A stretch of 64,000 bases of DNA. Source: Streptomyces roseus. Its GTDB lineage: Bacteria > Actinomycetota > Actinomycetes > Streptomycetales > Streptomycetaceae. The notes beneath the pieces were generated by a model. That model was not told where the DNA came from and did not search any database. It saw only the letters and a program-made list of their open reading frames with translations. Below, in pieces: positions 8,776 through 16,583 of the stretch. A program made the translations under genes and the position numbers. Numbering within the stretch: the stretch's first letter is position 1; every line of letters starts with the position of its first letter. The DNA is taken from positions 51,845 through 115,844 of the forward strand of contig NZ_LFML01000161.1 in the NCBI RefSeq assembly GCF_001044425.1. The letters are read 5' to 3'.

Positions 8776-9930
8776 GTGCGAACACGGGCGGGCAGCAGCA
8801 GGAGATGGTCGGCGGCCCTGGGCGTGGCCGCGCTCGCGGCGACGGCCGGGGCAGCGCCGGGCCCGCCCGCCGCCGCCGAATCCCCGGCGCCCTCAGGCCA
8901 GGTGGAGTTCCCGACGCGGTGCCTGCCGCCGCAGGAGGCCGCTTCGGCACCCGCCGAGGGACCGACCACGGCGCGGATCACCGTGGACGATCCGGCGCCC
9001 GAGGTGGGGAAGACGGTCACCGTGACGTACCAGGTGACCCGGACCCCCGCCGTGAACCCGCTCGCCGGCGCCCTCCCGGCCGATGTGCTGACCCCGACCG
9101 GGCGGATCCTGCTCGGCGGTGCGCAGAGCGGCGAGGTCACCGTCGTGGGGGCGCGGCGCAACGACCCCGTCCGGGCGGGGGCGGAGCTGCCCGCCGTCAC
9201 CATGACCGGCACCTTCACCGTCACCGCGCCGGGCGGGATCACCCTCGCCCCGGGCGGCTACACGCTCCACACCAGCCACCTGCTGGACCTGGACACCACC
9301 TGCACCGCCACCGGGGCGCCGGTGTCCGCACGGATCACCGCGAGCCCTCCCCCGGACACCGCGGAGGGGACCCCGGCCCCGGCCGACCCGCGCGCGGTGG
9401 CGCCCGGCGCGGCCCCCGGGACACCGGGAGCGGCCGCCGAGGTCACCGGCGCGGGCTCCGGCCCGGGCGCGGCGGCCACGCGGGAGGTGGTGGCGGCGCC
9501 GGCGGCGGACCCGGGCGCCCTGTCGCTGACCCAGAGCGGCGCCTCGGTCACCCTGGCCGCGCTCCCCTACGGGGCGGGCGGCGCGGCCCCCGGCCGGATC
9601 GGGACGGTCACGGTCGAGGACGCCCGGGGCGGAACCAGGGGTTGGTCGCTGATGGGCAGGGTCACGGCCTTCACGGGTCCGGGCGGCGCCGCGATCCCGG
9701 GCGCCTCGCTGAGCTGGACCCCGACCTGCACGGCCGCGCCGGGCAGCGCGAGCCGGTGCGCGGCGGGCAGGGCGGGGGCGGTCGGACCGGAGGGGGCCGT
9801 GCTGGCTTCCGTACCGGACGCCGCTTCGGTGGGCGGCACCTTCACCATCGACGCGGCCGTCACCCTCACGCTGCCGCCGTACACCCCGCCGGGCGCCTAC
9901 CGGGCGGTCCTGACCCTGACCCTCTCGTGA
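8776..9930 (+). CDS. Secreted protein with WxL-like C-terminal domain
   Basis: 384 aa. The N-terminal signal peptide has RTRAGSSRR, then a hydrophobic LGVAALAATAGAA, with likely cleavage near residues 25-33. Residues 50-190 form a beta-rich domain with two cysteines (THLLDLDTTC-type end). A Pro/Ala/Gly linker covers about 190-240. The C-terminal part has VTVEDARGGTRGWSLMGRV and ends LPPYTPPGAYRAVLTLTLS. The pattern D-x-R-G...W-x-L followed by a final beta strand resembles WxL-type surface domains, which in Firmicutes bind peptidoglycan. That analogy is inference. The GTG at 8776 gives the signal peptide. It is monocistronic. Confidence 0.65.
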   Translation: MRTRAGSSRRWSAALGVAALAATAGAAPGPPAAAESPAPSGQVEFPTRCLPPQEAASAPAEGPTTARITVDDPAPEVGKTVTVTYQVTRTPAVNPLAGALPADVLTPTGRILLGGAQSGEVTVVGARRNDPVRAGAELPAVTMTGTFTVTAPGGITLAPGGYTLHTSHLLDLDTTCTATGAPVSARITASPPPDTAEGTPAPADPRAVAPGAAPGTPGAAAEVTGAGSGPGAAATREVVAAPAADPGALSLTQSGASVTLAALPYGAGGAAPGRIGTVTVEDARGGTRGWSLMGRVTAFTGPGGAAIPGASLSWTPTCTAAPGSASRCAAGRAGAVGPEGAVLASVPDAASVGGTFTIDAAVTLTLPPYTPPGAYRAVLTLTLS

Positions 9931-9982
9931 CCCTTGCGGCCCCGCTCGGGGCGGACTGGTCGGCGCCGGGACCCGCATCGGG

Positions 9983-9995
9983 GAGAATGGCCCGT
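9983..9995 (+). promoter_or_regulatory. Leaderless promoter -10 of era
   Basis: GAGAAT at 9983-9988 followed by 7 bases and ATG 9996; no Shine-Dalgarno. An in-frame ATG at 9987 overlaps the hexamer and is the alternative start. Confidence 0.45.
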
Positions 9996-10937
9996 ATGAG
10001 CGATCGTTCCCCCGAGTCCACCAGCCCGCACCGTGCGGGCTTCGCCTGCTTCGTCGGCCGCCCCAACGCGGGGAAGTCGACCCTGACCAACGCACTCGTG
10101 GGCACCAAGGTCGCGATCACCTCCAACCGGCCGCAGACCACCCGCCACACCGTCCGCGGCATCGTGCACCGCCCCGACGCCCAGCTCGTTCTCGTCGACA
10201 CGCCCGGCCTGCACAAGCCGCGCACGCTCCTCGGCGAGCGGCTGAACGACGTCGTGCGCACCACCTGGGCCGAGGTCGACGTGATCGGCTTCTGCTTGCC
10301 CGCCGACCAGAAGCTGGGCCCCGGCGACAAATTCATCGCCAAGGAGCTCGCGGGGATCAAGAAGACCCCCAAGATCGCCATCATCACCAAGACCGACCTG
10401 GTCGAGTCCAAGCAGCTGGCCGAGCAGCTCCTGGCCGTGCACCAGCTCGGCGCCGAGCTCGGCTTCGAGTGGGCCGAGATCGTCCCCGTCTCGGCGGTCG
10501 GCGACAGCCAGGTCCAGCTGCTGGCCGACCTGATCGCGCCGCTCCTGCCCGAGAGCCCGCCGCTGTACCCGGAGGGCGACCTCACCGACGAGCCCGAGAT
10601 GGTGATGGTCGCGGAGCTGATCCGCGAGGCCGCGCTGGAGGGCGTACGGGACGAGCTCCCGCACTCCATCGCCGTCGTGGTCGAGGAGATGATCCCGCGG
10701 GAGAACCGCCCGGCCGACCGCCCGCTGCTGGACATCCACGCGAACGTCTACATCGAGCGGCCCAGCCAGAAGGGCATCATCATCGGCCCGAAGGGCTCCC
10801 GGCTGAAGGAGGTCGGGATGAAGTCGCGCAAGCACATCGAGGCGCTGCTCGGCACCCCGGTCTTCCTCGACCTGCACGTCAAGGTCGCCAAGGACTGGCA
10901 GCGCGACCCCAAGCAGCTGCGCAAGCTGGGGTTCTGA
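9996..10937 (+). CDS. era: GTPase Era
   Basis: Ribosome-assembly GTPase that binds 16S rRNA, 313 aa. The G1 motif is GRPNAGKST (about residues 20-28), the switch region SNRPQTTRH, G3 is DTPG, and G4 is TKTD. The C-terminal KH domain includes KGIIIGPKGSRLKEVG and ends KDWQRDPKQLRKLGF, the usual Era C-terminus. Length is normal. It sits away from the phoH operon, which is usually adjacent, because an MFS/regulator pair and a secreted protein gene lie between them. Confidence 0.97.
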   Translation: MSDRSPESTSPHRAGFACFVGRPNAGKSTLTNALVGTKVAITSNRPQTTRHTVRGIVHRPDAQLVLVDTPGLHKPRTLLGERLNDVVRTTWAEVDVIGFCLPADQKLGPGDKFIAKELAGIKKTPKIAIITKTDLVESKQLAEQLLAVHQLGAELGFEWAEIVPVSAVGDSQVQLLADLIAPLLPESPPLYPEGDLTDEPEMVMVAELIREAALEGVRDELPHSIAVVVEEMIPRENRPADRPLLDIHANVYIERPSQKGIIIGPKGSRLKEVGMKSRKHIEALLGTPVFLDLHVKVAKDWQRDPKQLRKLGF

Positions 10938-10966
10938 GGCGCGCGCTCCCGCGCCGCCGCAGCAAG

Positions 10967-11008
10967 ACGCACGGCCGCGGTCCCCGCTCGGGGGCCGCGG
11001 CCGTGCGT
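10967..11008. terminator. Strong bidirectional terminator after era
   Basis: 14-bp perfect arms ACGCACGGCCGCGG (10967-10980) and CCGCGGCCGTGCGT (10995-11008), extended inward by CCCC/GGGG. It lies between era and the convergent methyltransferase gene. Confidence 0.85.
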
Positions 11009-11072
11009 CGTCCTGCCGTCCGCCGGGGCCGTCCCCGGGGCCGTCCGCCGGGCGGTCCGTCGTACCGTCCGG

Positions 11073-11744
11073 CTACGCGGGCCGGCGCACCCGCACCACG
11101 TTGTCCGTACGGTGCCCCGGGGTCCCGTCGGGCTGCGCCTGGACCCGCTCGGTCTCCTCGGCGCGCAGCACCTCCCAGCCCGCCGTGACCGGCTCCAGCT
11201 GTGCGAGGACCTCCTCGGGGGTGGGGAAGTGCGCCTCTTCCCGGTCCTCCTGCCACGGCGCCCACCCCGCGTGGCCGACCACGAGCAGGGTGCCGCCGGG
11301 GGCCACGGCAGCGGCGGCCCTGCGCAGGACGGCGTCTCGCGGGAAGTCCCCGTAGTTGTGCAGAAAGCAGGCCGAGACGAGGTCGAACTCCCCCTCGGGG
11401 AAGGACTCGGTCAGATCGTGCCGTGCGAAGGAGACCCGCTCCCCGACCCCGGCGTCCGCCGCGTGCTGCGCCGCCCGGCCGAGGGCGACTCCGGAGATGT
11501 CGGTCCCGGTGACGGTCCACCCGCGGCGGGCCAGCCAGACGGCGTCGCCGCCCTCCCCGCAGCCGAGGTCCAGGGCCCGGCCCGGGGCGACGGCGGACAC
11601 CTCGTGCACCAGCACGGCGTTGGGCTCGCCGCTCCAGATCCGGTCGCTCTGCGCGTAGCGGCCGTCCCAGAACTCCTCTCCCGCCGGCGGCCCGGCCGCC
11701 GGGTGGTGCTGCGTGTGAGTGTGGGTGTGCGCGTGCTCGGTCAT
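11073..11744 (-). CDS. Class I SAM-dependent methyltransferase
   Basis: 223 aa cytoplasmic methyltransferase. Motif I is ALDLGCGEGGDAVWLARRG (about residues 55-73), followed by GTDISG (motif II acidic end), FDLVSACFLHNYGDFP and APGGTLLVVGHAGW (post-I and motif III). The overall form resembles thiopurine/tellurite-type methyltransferases (WDGRYAQSDRIWSGEPN entry motif). The N-terminus is unusual: alternating His/Thr (HAHTHTHTQHH, residues 4-14), possibly metal binding. SD GAGGAA precedes ATG 11744. It lies 92 bases downstream of the emfourin gene on the same strand, so it may be the third gene of the protease operon. The substrate is unknown. Confidence 0.8.
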   Translation of the reverse strand: MTEHAHTHTHTQHHPAAGPPAGEEFWDGRYAQSDRIWSGEPNAVLVHEVSAVAPGRALDLGCGEGGDAVWLARRGWTVTGTDISGVALGRAAQHAADAGVGERVSFARHDLTESFPEGEFDLVSACFLHNYGDFPRDAVLRRAAAAVAPGGTLLVVGHAGWAPWQEDREEAHFPTPEEVLAQLEPVTAGWEVLRAEETERVQAQPDGTPGHRTDNVVRVRRPA

Positions 11745-11836
11745 GGGTTCCTCTTCCCGTACGGGTGCCGGTACGGGCGATGCTCCGCCCGGCCCGCCCG
11801 TCCGGGCAAACCCTGTTGCCGTTCCGGCAACGCCGC

Positions 11837-12106
11837 TCAGGCGCCCTCCTTCAGCAGCCGGGAGATCAGCGACCGCTGGGCCTGCGTGAGGTCCGGCTCC
11901 CGGCAGGAGACGGTCCGGCCGTCGACGGTGATCCGGTACGAGAACCCGTCCCGGATCCGGTCCGAGCCCGGGGAGGGCGGGACGGGCCGCAGCGCCAGCA
12001 GGGCCAGGGCCTCCCACTCCTCCTCGTCGGACCGGCCCGAGGTGTCCACCTCGGCCCGGCGCTCGATGCCCGCGAAGCCGCCCGTCCGCACCACCAGAAT
12101 CCGCAT
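11837..12106 (-). CDS. Emfourin-like protease inhibitor
   Basis: 89 aa small cytoplasmic protein starting MRILVVRTGGFAGIERRAEVD, the typical opening of protealysin-associated inhibitors (emfourin), with a C-terminal TQAQRSLISRLLKE helix. It lies 10 bases downstream of the M4 protease gene and is cotranscribed with it. By family knowledge, emfourin binds and blocks the M4 active site, so the pair would form a co-regulated enzyme/inhibitor module. No signal peptide is present, consistent with an intracellular or non-classically exported protease. Confidence 0.8.
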   Translation of the reverse strand: MRILVVRTGGFAGIERRAEVDTSGRSDEEEWEALALLALRPVPPSPGSDRIRDGFSYRITVDGRTVSCREPDLTQAQRSLISRLLKEGA

Positions 12107-12116
12107 GCCCTGCGTC

Positions 12117-13208
12117 CTACCCCAGGCCGACCGTCGACCACGCCTTCTGGAGGGCCTGGTGCTCCGCGCCGCCGTCCCCGTACCGGGCCACCGCGGCCGC
12201 CACCGACAGCCGGGCGAAGTCCTTGAAGTCCGCGTCCGAGGCCAGTTCGCCGCCCGTCAGCGTGTCGTACCAGATCCGCCCGGCCCGCTCCCAGGCCTTG
12301 CCGCCGAGCTCGGTCGCCACCAGGTAGAAGGCGTGGTTGGGGATGCCCGAGTTGATGTGCACCCCGCCGTTGTCCCGCGAGGTCTTCACGTAGCCGTCCA
12401 TCGTCGCCGGCTGCGGGTCCTTGCCGAGCTCGTCGTCGTCGTACGCCGTGCCCGGCGCCTTCATCGAGCGCAGCGCGACCCCGCTGACGTCGGGTCCCAG
12501 CAGGCCGGCGCCGATCAGCCAGTCCGCGTCCTGGGCCGTCTGGTCCAGCGAGTACTGCTTGATCAGCGAGCCGAAGACGTCGGACATCGACTCGTTCAGG
12601 GCGCCCGACTGCCCGTGGTAGTCGAGGTTCGCCGTGTACTGGGTGACCCCGTGGGTGAGTTCGTGCCCGATGACGTCGATCGACACGGTGAAGTCGAGGA
12701 AGATGTCCCCGTCCCCGTCGCCGAACACCATCTGCTGCCCGTCCCAGAAGGCGTTGTTGTAGTCCTGCCCGTAGTGCACGCTCGCGTCCAGGGCCAGCCC
12801 GGCGTCGTCGATCGAGTGCCGGCCGAAGCCCTTCAGGAACAGCTCGTACGTGGCGCCGAGCCCCGCGTAGGCGCGGTTGACGGTGGCGTCGCCGCTCGCC
12901 CCCTCGCCCTCCCCGCGCACCTTCTTCCCGGGCAACCGGGTGCGGTGCTGGGCGTCGTAGACGGTCCGGCTGGGCTCGTCGGAGACGGGCGTCCCCGCGG
13001 CGGGGGCGATCCCGCGCAGGGTGGTGACGCTGCGCCGGGTGCGCAGCAGGGCGTCCTGTTCGAGGGTGCGCTGGGCGGCGTCGGCGCGCGGGAGCCGCTC
13101 GGACCGGGCGATCCTGTCGAGAAGGTGGGGCGGGACCACCGTGCAGAACACGGGGTGGCGGGAAACGTGGGAGGCATCCATCCCGGCAATGTGGCAGTGG
13201 GTCATCAT
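12117..13208 (-). CDS. M4 family metallopeptidase, protealysin type
   Basis: About 363 aa thermolysin-fold zinc protease. HELTH carries the two zinc histidines and catalytic Glu at about residues 182-186. NESMSD about 20 residues later supplies the third ligand, and the DNGGVHINSGIPNHAFY motif carries the transition-state His. There is no secretion signal. A short N-terminal propeptide with CTVVPPHLLDRIA matches the protealysin-type pro-sequence (PPxxLxxI), unlike the long thermolysin propeptide. Start choice is uncertain: ATG 13208 or 13205 have AGGT about 10 bases upstream, and ATG 13229 is also in frame. It is the first gene of an operon with the emfourin-like inhibitor. Confidence 0.9.
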   Translation of the reverse strand: MMTHCHIAGMDASHVSRHPVFCTVVPPHLLDRIARSERLPRADAAQRTLEQDALLRTRRSVTTLRGIAPAAGTPVSDEPSRTVYDAQHRTRLPGKKVRGEGEGASGDATVNRAYAGLGATYELFLKGFGRHSIDDAGLALDASVHYGQDYNNAFWDGQQMVFGDGDGDIFLDFTVSIDVIGHELTHGVTQYTANLDYHGQSGALNESMSDVFGSLIKQYSLDQTAQDADWLIGAGLLGPDVSGVALRSMKAPGTAYDDDELGKDPQPATMDGYVKTSRDNGGVHINSGIPNHAFYLVATELGGKAWERAGRIWYDTLTGGELASDADFKDFARLSVAAAVARYGDGGAEHQALQKAWSTVGLG

Positions 13209-13394
13209 CCTGTCACTACCTGCAACCATGATTCATTCGGTTGTCTGAAAGCGGTCACGCCGCGTTGACGGATCGGCCGGACCTGTATCGGCGAAAGCGA
13301 TTTAACTCACAAGAGGTGCAAATCGGACAGGCCGGTCCCGCATACTGAAACAGGTCCTCGCGATACGGCGCGGCTCGGTTAGGCTCGGCCCATC

Positions 13395-13442
13395 ATGCGT
13401 TTCGGGCTGCTTCTCCTTAGCTGCCGCGGCGAGGGTCTGTAG
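13395..13442 (+). CDS. leuA leader peptide (attenuation)
   Basis: 15-codon ORF MRFGLLLLSCRGEGL upstream of leuA. Four consecutive leucine codons (CTG CTT CTC CTT, including the rare CTT) at residues 5-8 and a final Leu before TAG make it a classical leader peptide sensing charged tRNA-Leu. TAGGCT at 13379-13384 may be its -10. The stop codon lies in the loop of a strong hairpin (13424-13467). It is too short for standard gene finding. Confidence 0.8.
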   Translation: MRFGLLLLSCRGEGL

Positions 13443-13503
13443 TCGTAGGCCGACCCCCTCCCCGCGGAGTTTGGTGTTGCGGTTTTTACGACCGCCGTCG
13501 GCC
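13424..13503 (+). promoter_or_regulatory. leuA attenuator with alternative hairpins
   Basis: Hairpin A: CCGCGG-C-GAGGG (13424-13435) with CCCTC-C-CCGCGG (13456-13467), one C/C mismatch. Its 5' arm lies inside the leader-peptide coding region. Alternative hairpin B: GGCCGAC (13448-13454), within the loop of A, with GTCGGCC (13497-13503). Another option is GTCGTA (13442-13447) with TACGAC (13487-13492), flanking a GGTTTTT tract at 13481-13487. Ribosome stalling at the Leu codons would decide which structure forms. Which hairpin terminates is inference. Confidence 0.65.
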
Positions 13504-13545
13504 GTCCCAGCGAACTACACGCGGACACGCGAGGAGCCCAACGCC

Positions 13546-15309
13546 ATGAGCCAGCAGCCTTTTGTCGGTCGCCCCACGCCCATCACCAACGCGACCCACA
13601 CCCAGAAGACCTCCGGAATGCCGATCCACAAGTACGGCCGGTACGAGCAGGTCGACATCGCGGACCGCACCTGGCCGGACGCCCGCGTCACCAAGGCCCC
13701 CCGCTGGCTCTCCACCGACCTGCGCGACGGCAACCAGTCGCTGATCGACCCGATGACCCCCGCCCGCAAGCGCGAGATGTTCGACCTGCTGGTGCGCATG
13801 GGCTACAAGGAGATCGAGGTCGGCTTCCCCTCCTCCGGCGATACCGACTTCGCCTTCGTGCGTTCCATCATCGAAGAGGGCGCGATCCCGGACGACGTCA
13901 CCATCTCCGTACTGACCCAGGCCCGCGAGGACCTGATCGAGCGGACCGTGGAGTCGCTGGTCGGCGCCAAGCGCGCCACCGTGCACCTGTACAACGCGAC
14001 CGCCCCCACCTTCCGCCGGGTCGTCTTCCGCGGCTCCAAGGAGCAGATCAAGCAGATCGCCGTCGACGGCACCCGCCTGGTCATGGAGTACGCCGAGAAG
14101 CTGCTGGGCCCGGAGACCACGTTCGGCTACCAGTACAGCCCGGAGATCTTCACCGACACCGAGCTGGACTTCGCCCTGGAGGTCTGCGAGGCCGTCTGTG
14201 ACGTGTGGCAGCCCTCCGAGGGCCGCGAGATCATCCTGAACCTGCCCGCCACCGTGGAGCGTTCGACGCCCTCCACGCACGCGGACCGCTTCGAGTGGAT
14301 GGCCCGCAACCTGACCCGCCGCGAGCACATCTGCATCTCCGTACACCCGCACAACGACCGCGGCACCGCCGTCGCCGCCGCCGAGCTGGCCCTGATGGCC
14401 GGCGCGGACCGCATCGAGGGCTGCCTGTTCGGCCAGGGCGAGCGCACCGGCAACGTCGACCTGATCACGCTGGGCATGAACCTGTTCTCGCAGGGCATCG
14501 ACCCGCAGATCGACTTCTCGCAGATCGACGAGATCCGTCGCACCAGCGAGTACTGCAACCAGATGGAGGTCCACCCGCGCCACCCCTACGCGGGCGACCT
14601 GGTCTACACCGCCTTCTCCGGCTCCCACCAGGACGCCATCAAGAAGGGCTTCGACGCCATGGAGGCCGACGCGGCCGCCCGGGGCAAGACGGTCGACGAC
14701 ATCGAGTGGGCGGTCCCGTACCTGCCGATCGACCCGAAGGACGTCGGCCGCTCCTACGAGGCCGTCATCCGGGTCAACTCGCAGTCCGGCAAGGGCGGCA
14801 TCGCCTACGTCCTGAAGAACGACCACAAGCTGGACCTGCCGCGCCGCATGCAGATCGAGTTCTCGCGGATCATCCAGGCCAAGACCGACGCCGAGGGCGG
14901 CGAGGTCACGCCGAAGGCGATCTGGGACGTGTTCGCGGACGAGTACCTGCCGAACCCCGAGAACCCGTGGGGGCGCATCCAGCTGCGCTCCGGTTCGACG
15001 GCCACCGACAAGGACGGCACCGACACGCTGACCGTCGAGGCGGTCGTGGACGGCGTGGAGACGGTCCTGAACGGCACCGGCAACGGTCCGATCTCGGCCT
15101 TCTTCGACGCCCTGGCCGGCATCGGCGTCGACGCCCGCCTGCTGGACTACAGCGAGCACACGATGAGCGAGGGCGCATCCGCCGTCGCCGCCTCGTACAT
15201 CGAGTGCGCGATCGACGGCCGCGTCCTGTGGGGCATCGGCATCGACGCCAACACCACCCGCGCCTCCCTGAAGGCGGTCATCTCCGCCGTCAACCGCGCC
15301 GGCCGCTGA
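13546..15309 (+). CDS. leuA: 2-isopropylmalate synthase
   Basis: First committed enzyme of leucine biosynthesis (2-oxoisovalerate + acetyl-CoA), cytoplasmic, 587 aa, the long actinobacterial LeuA2 type. The N-terminal TIM barrel shows the DRE-TIM motif LRDGNQS and the metal-binding HPHNDRGTAVAAAELALMAG. The C-terminal allosteric domain (about residues 440-587) senses leucine. GAGGAG lies 9 bases before ATG 13546; the more upstream in-frame start at 13471 adds non-homologous sequence. Expression is probably controlled by the leader peptide and attenuator. Confidence 0.97.
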   Translation: MSQQPFVGRPTPITNATHTQKTSGMPIHKYGRYEQVDIADRTWPDARVTKAPRWLSTDLRDGNQSLIDPMTPARKREMFDLLVRMGYKEIEVGFPSSGDTDFAFVRSIIEEGAIPDDVTISVLTQAREDLIERTVESLVGAKRATVHLYNATAPTFRRVVFRGSKEQIKQIAVDGTRLVMEYAEKLLGPETTFGYQYSPEIFTDTELDFALEVCEAVCDVWQPSEGREIILNLPATVERSTPSTHADRFEWMARNLTRREHICISVHPHNDRGTAVAAAELALMAGADRIEGCLFGQGERTGNVDLITLGMNLFSQGIDPQIDFSQIDEIRRTSEYCNQMEVHPRHPYAGDLVYTAFSGSHQDAIKKGFDAMEADAAARGKTVDDIEWAVPYLPIDPKDVGRSYEAVIRVNSQSGKGGIAYVLKNDHKLDLPRRMQIEFSRIIQAKTDAEGGEVTPKAIWDVFADEYLPNPENPWGRIQLRSGSTATDKDGTDTLTVEAVVDGVETVLNGTGNGPISAFFDALAGIGVDARLLDYSEHTMSEGASAVAASYIECAIDGRVLWGIGIDANTTRASLKAVISAVNRAGR

Positions 15310-15319
15310 CCCCTCGTAC

Positions 15320-15357
15320 GAGAGCCCCGTCCCTCCCCGCGGAGGGGCGGGGCTCTC
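15320..15357 (+). terminator. leuA terminator
   Basis: GAGAGCCCCG (15320-15329) pairs with CGGGGCTCTC (15348-15357), with CCTCC/GGAGG extending the stem. It lies 10 bases after the leuA stop. Confidence 0.8.
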
Positions 15358-15359
15358 GG

Positions 15360-15425
15360 CGTCCGCTCCGTACGGATGGTGCCGGCTGCCACCGCGTTGA
15401 CCCGGATCCCGCGCCCCGCCCGCTC
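15360..15425 (-). pseudogene. Remnant of a short-chain dehydrogenase gene
   Basis: On the minus strand, 15410-15369 encodes GIRVNAVAAGTIRT, which closely matches the conserved SDR segment (IRVNAVAPGxIxT) that follows the Tyr-x-x-x-Lys helix. The surrounding frame does not look like an SDR in either direction, so only a fragment of about 20 residues remains. The rest of the leuA-TerB gap (to 15596) shows no gene. A chance match cannot be excluded. Confidence 0.35.
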
Positions 15426-15596
15426 TCCGGCCGGGTGCCCGGTCGGCCCCGCCGCGCGGAGCCCGGCGGGGGCGCAGTTCGGCCAAGTCCCCCGGAGCGG
15501 CGCAGGTTGTCTTGTCACACGACTGACGGATCCTCACCGATGTGGCTAACATCACGCCAAGCCGGCGATGCTGCCGGACGGTGACGGAGGTGCGAC

Positions 15597-16292
15597 GTGC
15601 TGCCAGTTCGGGGTGGGGACGGCCGGAAGCTGACGGTCTGGGGCATCCGTACCACCTGGAGCACCGTGGGTGACGGGGAGTTCTTCTGCCCCGACTGCGG
15701 TGGCGACCGCAACTACCGCCGGCGCACAGGGCGCCGCCGGTTCACGGTCCTCGGCGTCCCGCTGCTGCCGCGCGGAGCGGCCGGGCCCGTCATCGAGTGC
15801 CAGGGCTGCCGGGAGCGCTTCGAGACCGAGGTCCTCGACCACCTGACGACCACCCGCTTCTCGGCGATGCTGCGCGACGCCGTGCACACCGTGACGCTGG
15901 CGGTGCTGGCCGCCGGCGGGACCGCCTCGCGCGGAGCGCTGGAGGCCGCCGTGTCGGCCGTACGGGCGGCGGGCTTCCAGGACTGTACGGAGGAGCAGTT
16001 GGAGTCCCTCGTGGAGGCGCTGGCCACCGACGAGGGCCGGCTCGGGCTGTACGACGTACCCGAGTGCTGCGGCGCCGCGCTGGCGATCGAGCTCCACGAG
16101 GTCCTGGAGCCGCTGGCGCCGCATCTGGCCGGGCCCGGTCGGGAATCGATCCTGCTCCAGGGCGCCCGGATCGCCCTCGCGGACGGCCCGTACACCCCGG
16201 CCGAGCGCGAGGTGCTCGCGACGGTGGGCGCCGCGCTGCGGATCGCCTCCGAGGACGTGACCCGTCTGCTGTCGGCGGTCCGTGCTCCGTAG
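15597..16292 (+). CDS. TerB-like protein with N-terminal zinc ribbon
   Basis: 231 aa. Residues 28-64 hold a zinc-ribbon-like CPDC...CQGC pair. The C-terminal part (about 85-225) is a helical TerB-like domain with two acidic helices (RIALADGPYTPAEREVLATVG; SILLQGARIAL), as in the tellurite-resistance TerB/DjlA-N superfamily. The molecular role is unknown; TerB domains are linked to metal sensing and stress. GTG 15597 has GGAGG 6 bases upstream. It is a single gene with terminators on both sides. Confidence 0.75.
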   Translation: MLPVRGGDGRKLTVWGIRTTWSTVGDGEFFCPDCGGDRNYRRRTGRRRFTVLGVPLLPRGAAGPVIECQGCRERFETEVLDHLTTTRFSAMLRDAVHTVTLAVLAAGGTASRGALEAAVSAVRAAGFQDCTEEQLESLVEALATDEGRLGLYDVPECCGAALAIELHEVLEPLAPHLAGPGRESILLQGARIALADGPYTPAEREVLATVGAALRIASEDVTRLLSAVRAP

Positions 16293-16309
16293 TCCCTGAC
16301 CGAAACCGC

Positions 16310-16353
16310 CTCGGTACGGGCTCGGTACGGCTTCGGTACGGCCTCGGTACGGG
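16310..16353. repeat. 11-bp tandem repeat, four copies
   Basis: CTCGGTACGG plus one variable base repeats at 16310, 16321, 16332 (first base T) and 16343, exactly 11 bp apart. A degenerate fifth unit follows. The period is one helical turn. Confidence 0.8.
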
Positions 16354-16402
16354 CTCGACGGGCCCTCGGCGCGGTAACGATCCGGCCTCGCGCGGCTGAA
16401 TC

Positions 16403-16434
16403 CTCCCTCCTCCACGCCCGGCGTGAAGGGGGGA
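16403..16434 (+). terminator. Hairpin, probable terminator of the TerB-like gene
   Basis: CTCCCTCC...GGGGGGAG outer pairing with inner CACGCC (16413-16418) and GGCGTG (16420-16425), which with a 1-nt centre needs some bases unpaired to form a loop. Confidence 0.45.
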
Positions 16435-16565
16435 GTCGTGCGTTCCGGCACCGGCCGTCCACCCCTTGGACACCCGCGCGCAGCCGTGACCTGCGCCTAC
16501 GCGGTTCGCGGCGGCCGGCATTACGCCCCTGCGGAGACATCCGCCAGTGGAGATACCCACAGACC

Positions 16566-16583
16566 TGACGTCTCCAGACGTCA
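16566..16583. promoter_or_regulatory. TGACGTC inverted repeat, candidate operator of the permease
   Basis: TGACGTC-tcca-GACGTCA, a perfect 7-bp inverted repeat about 210 bases upstream of the permease start. It resembles a dimeric regulator site. The protein is unknown. Confidence 0.4.
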
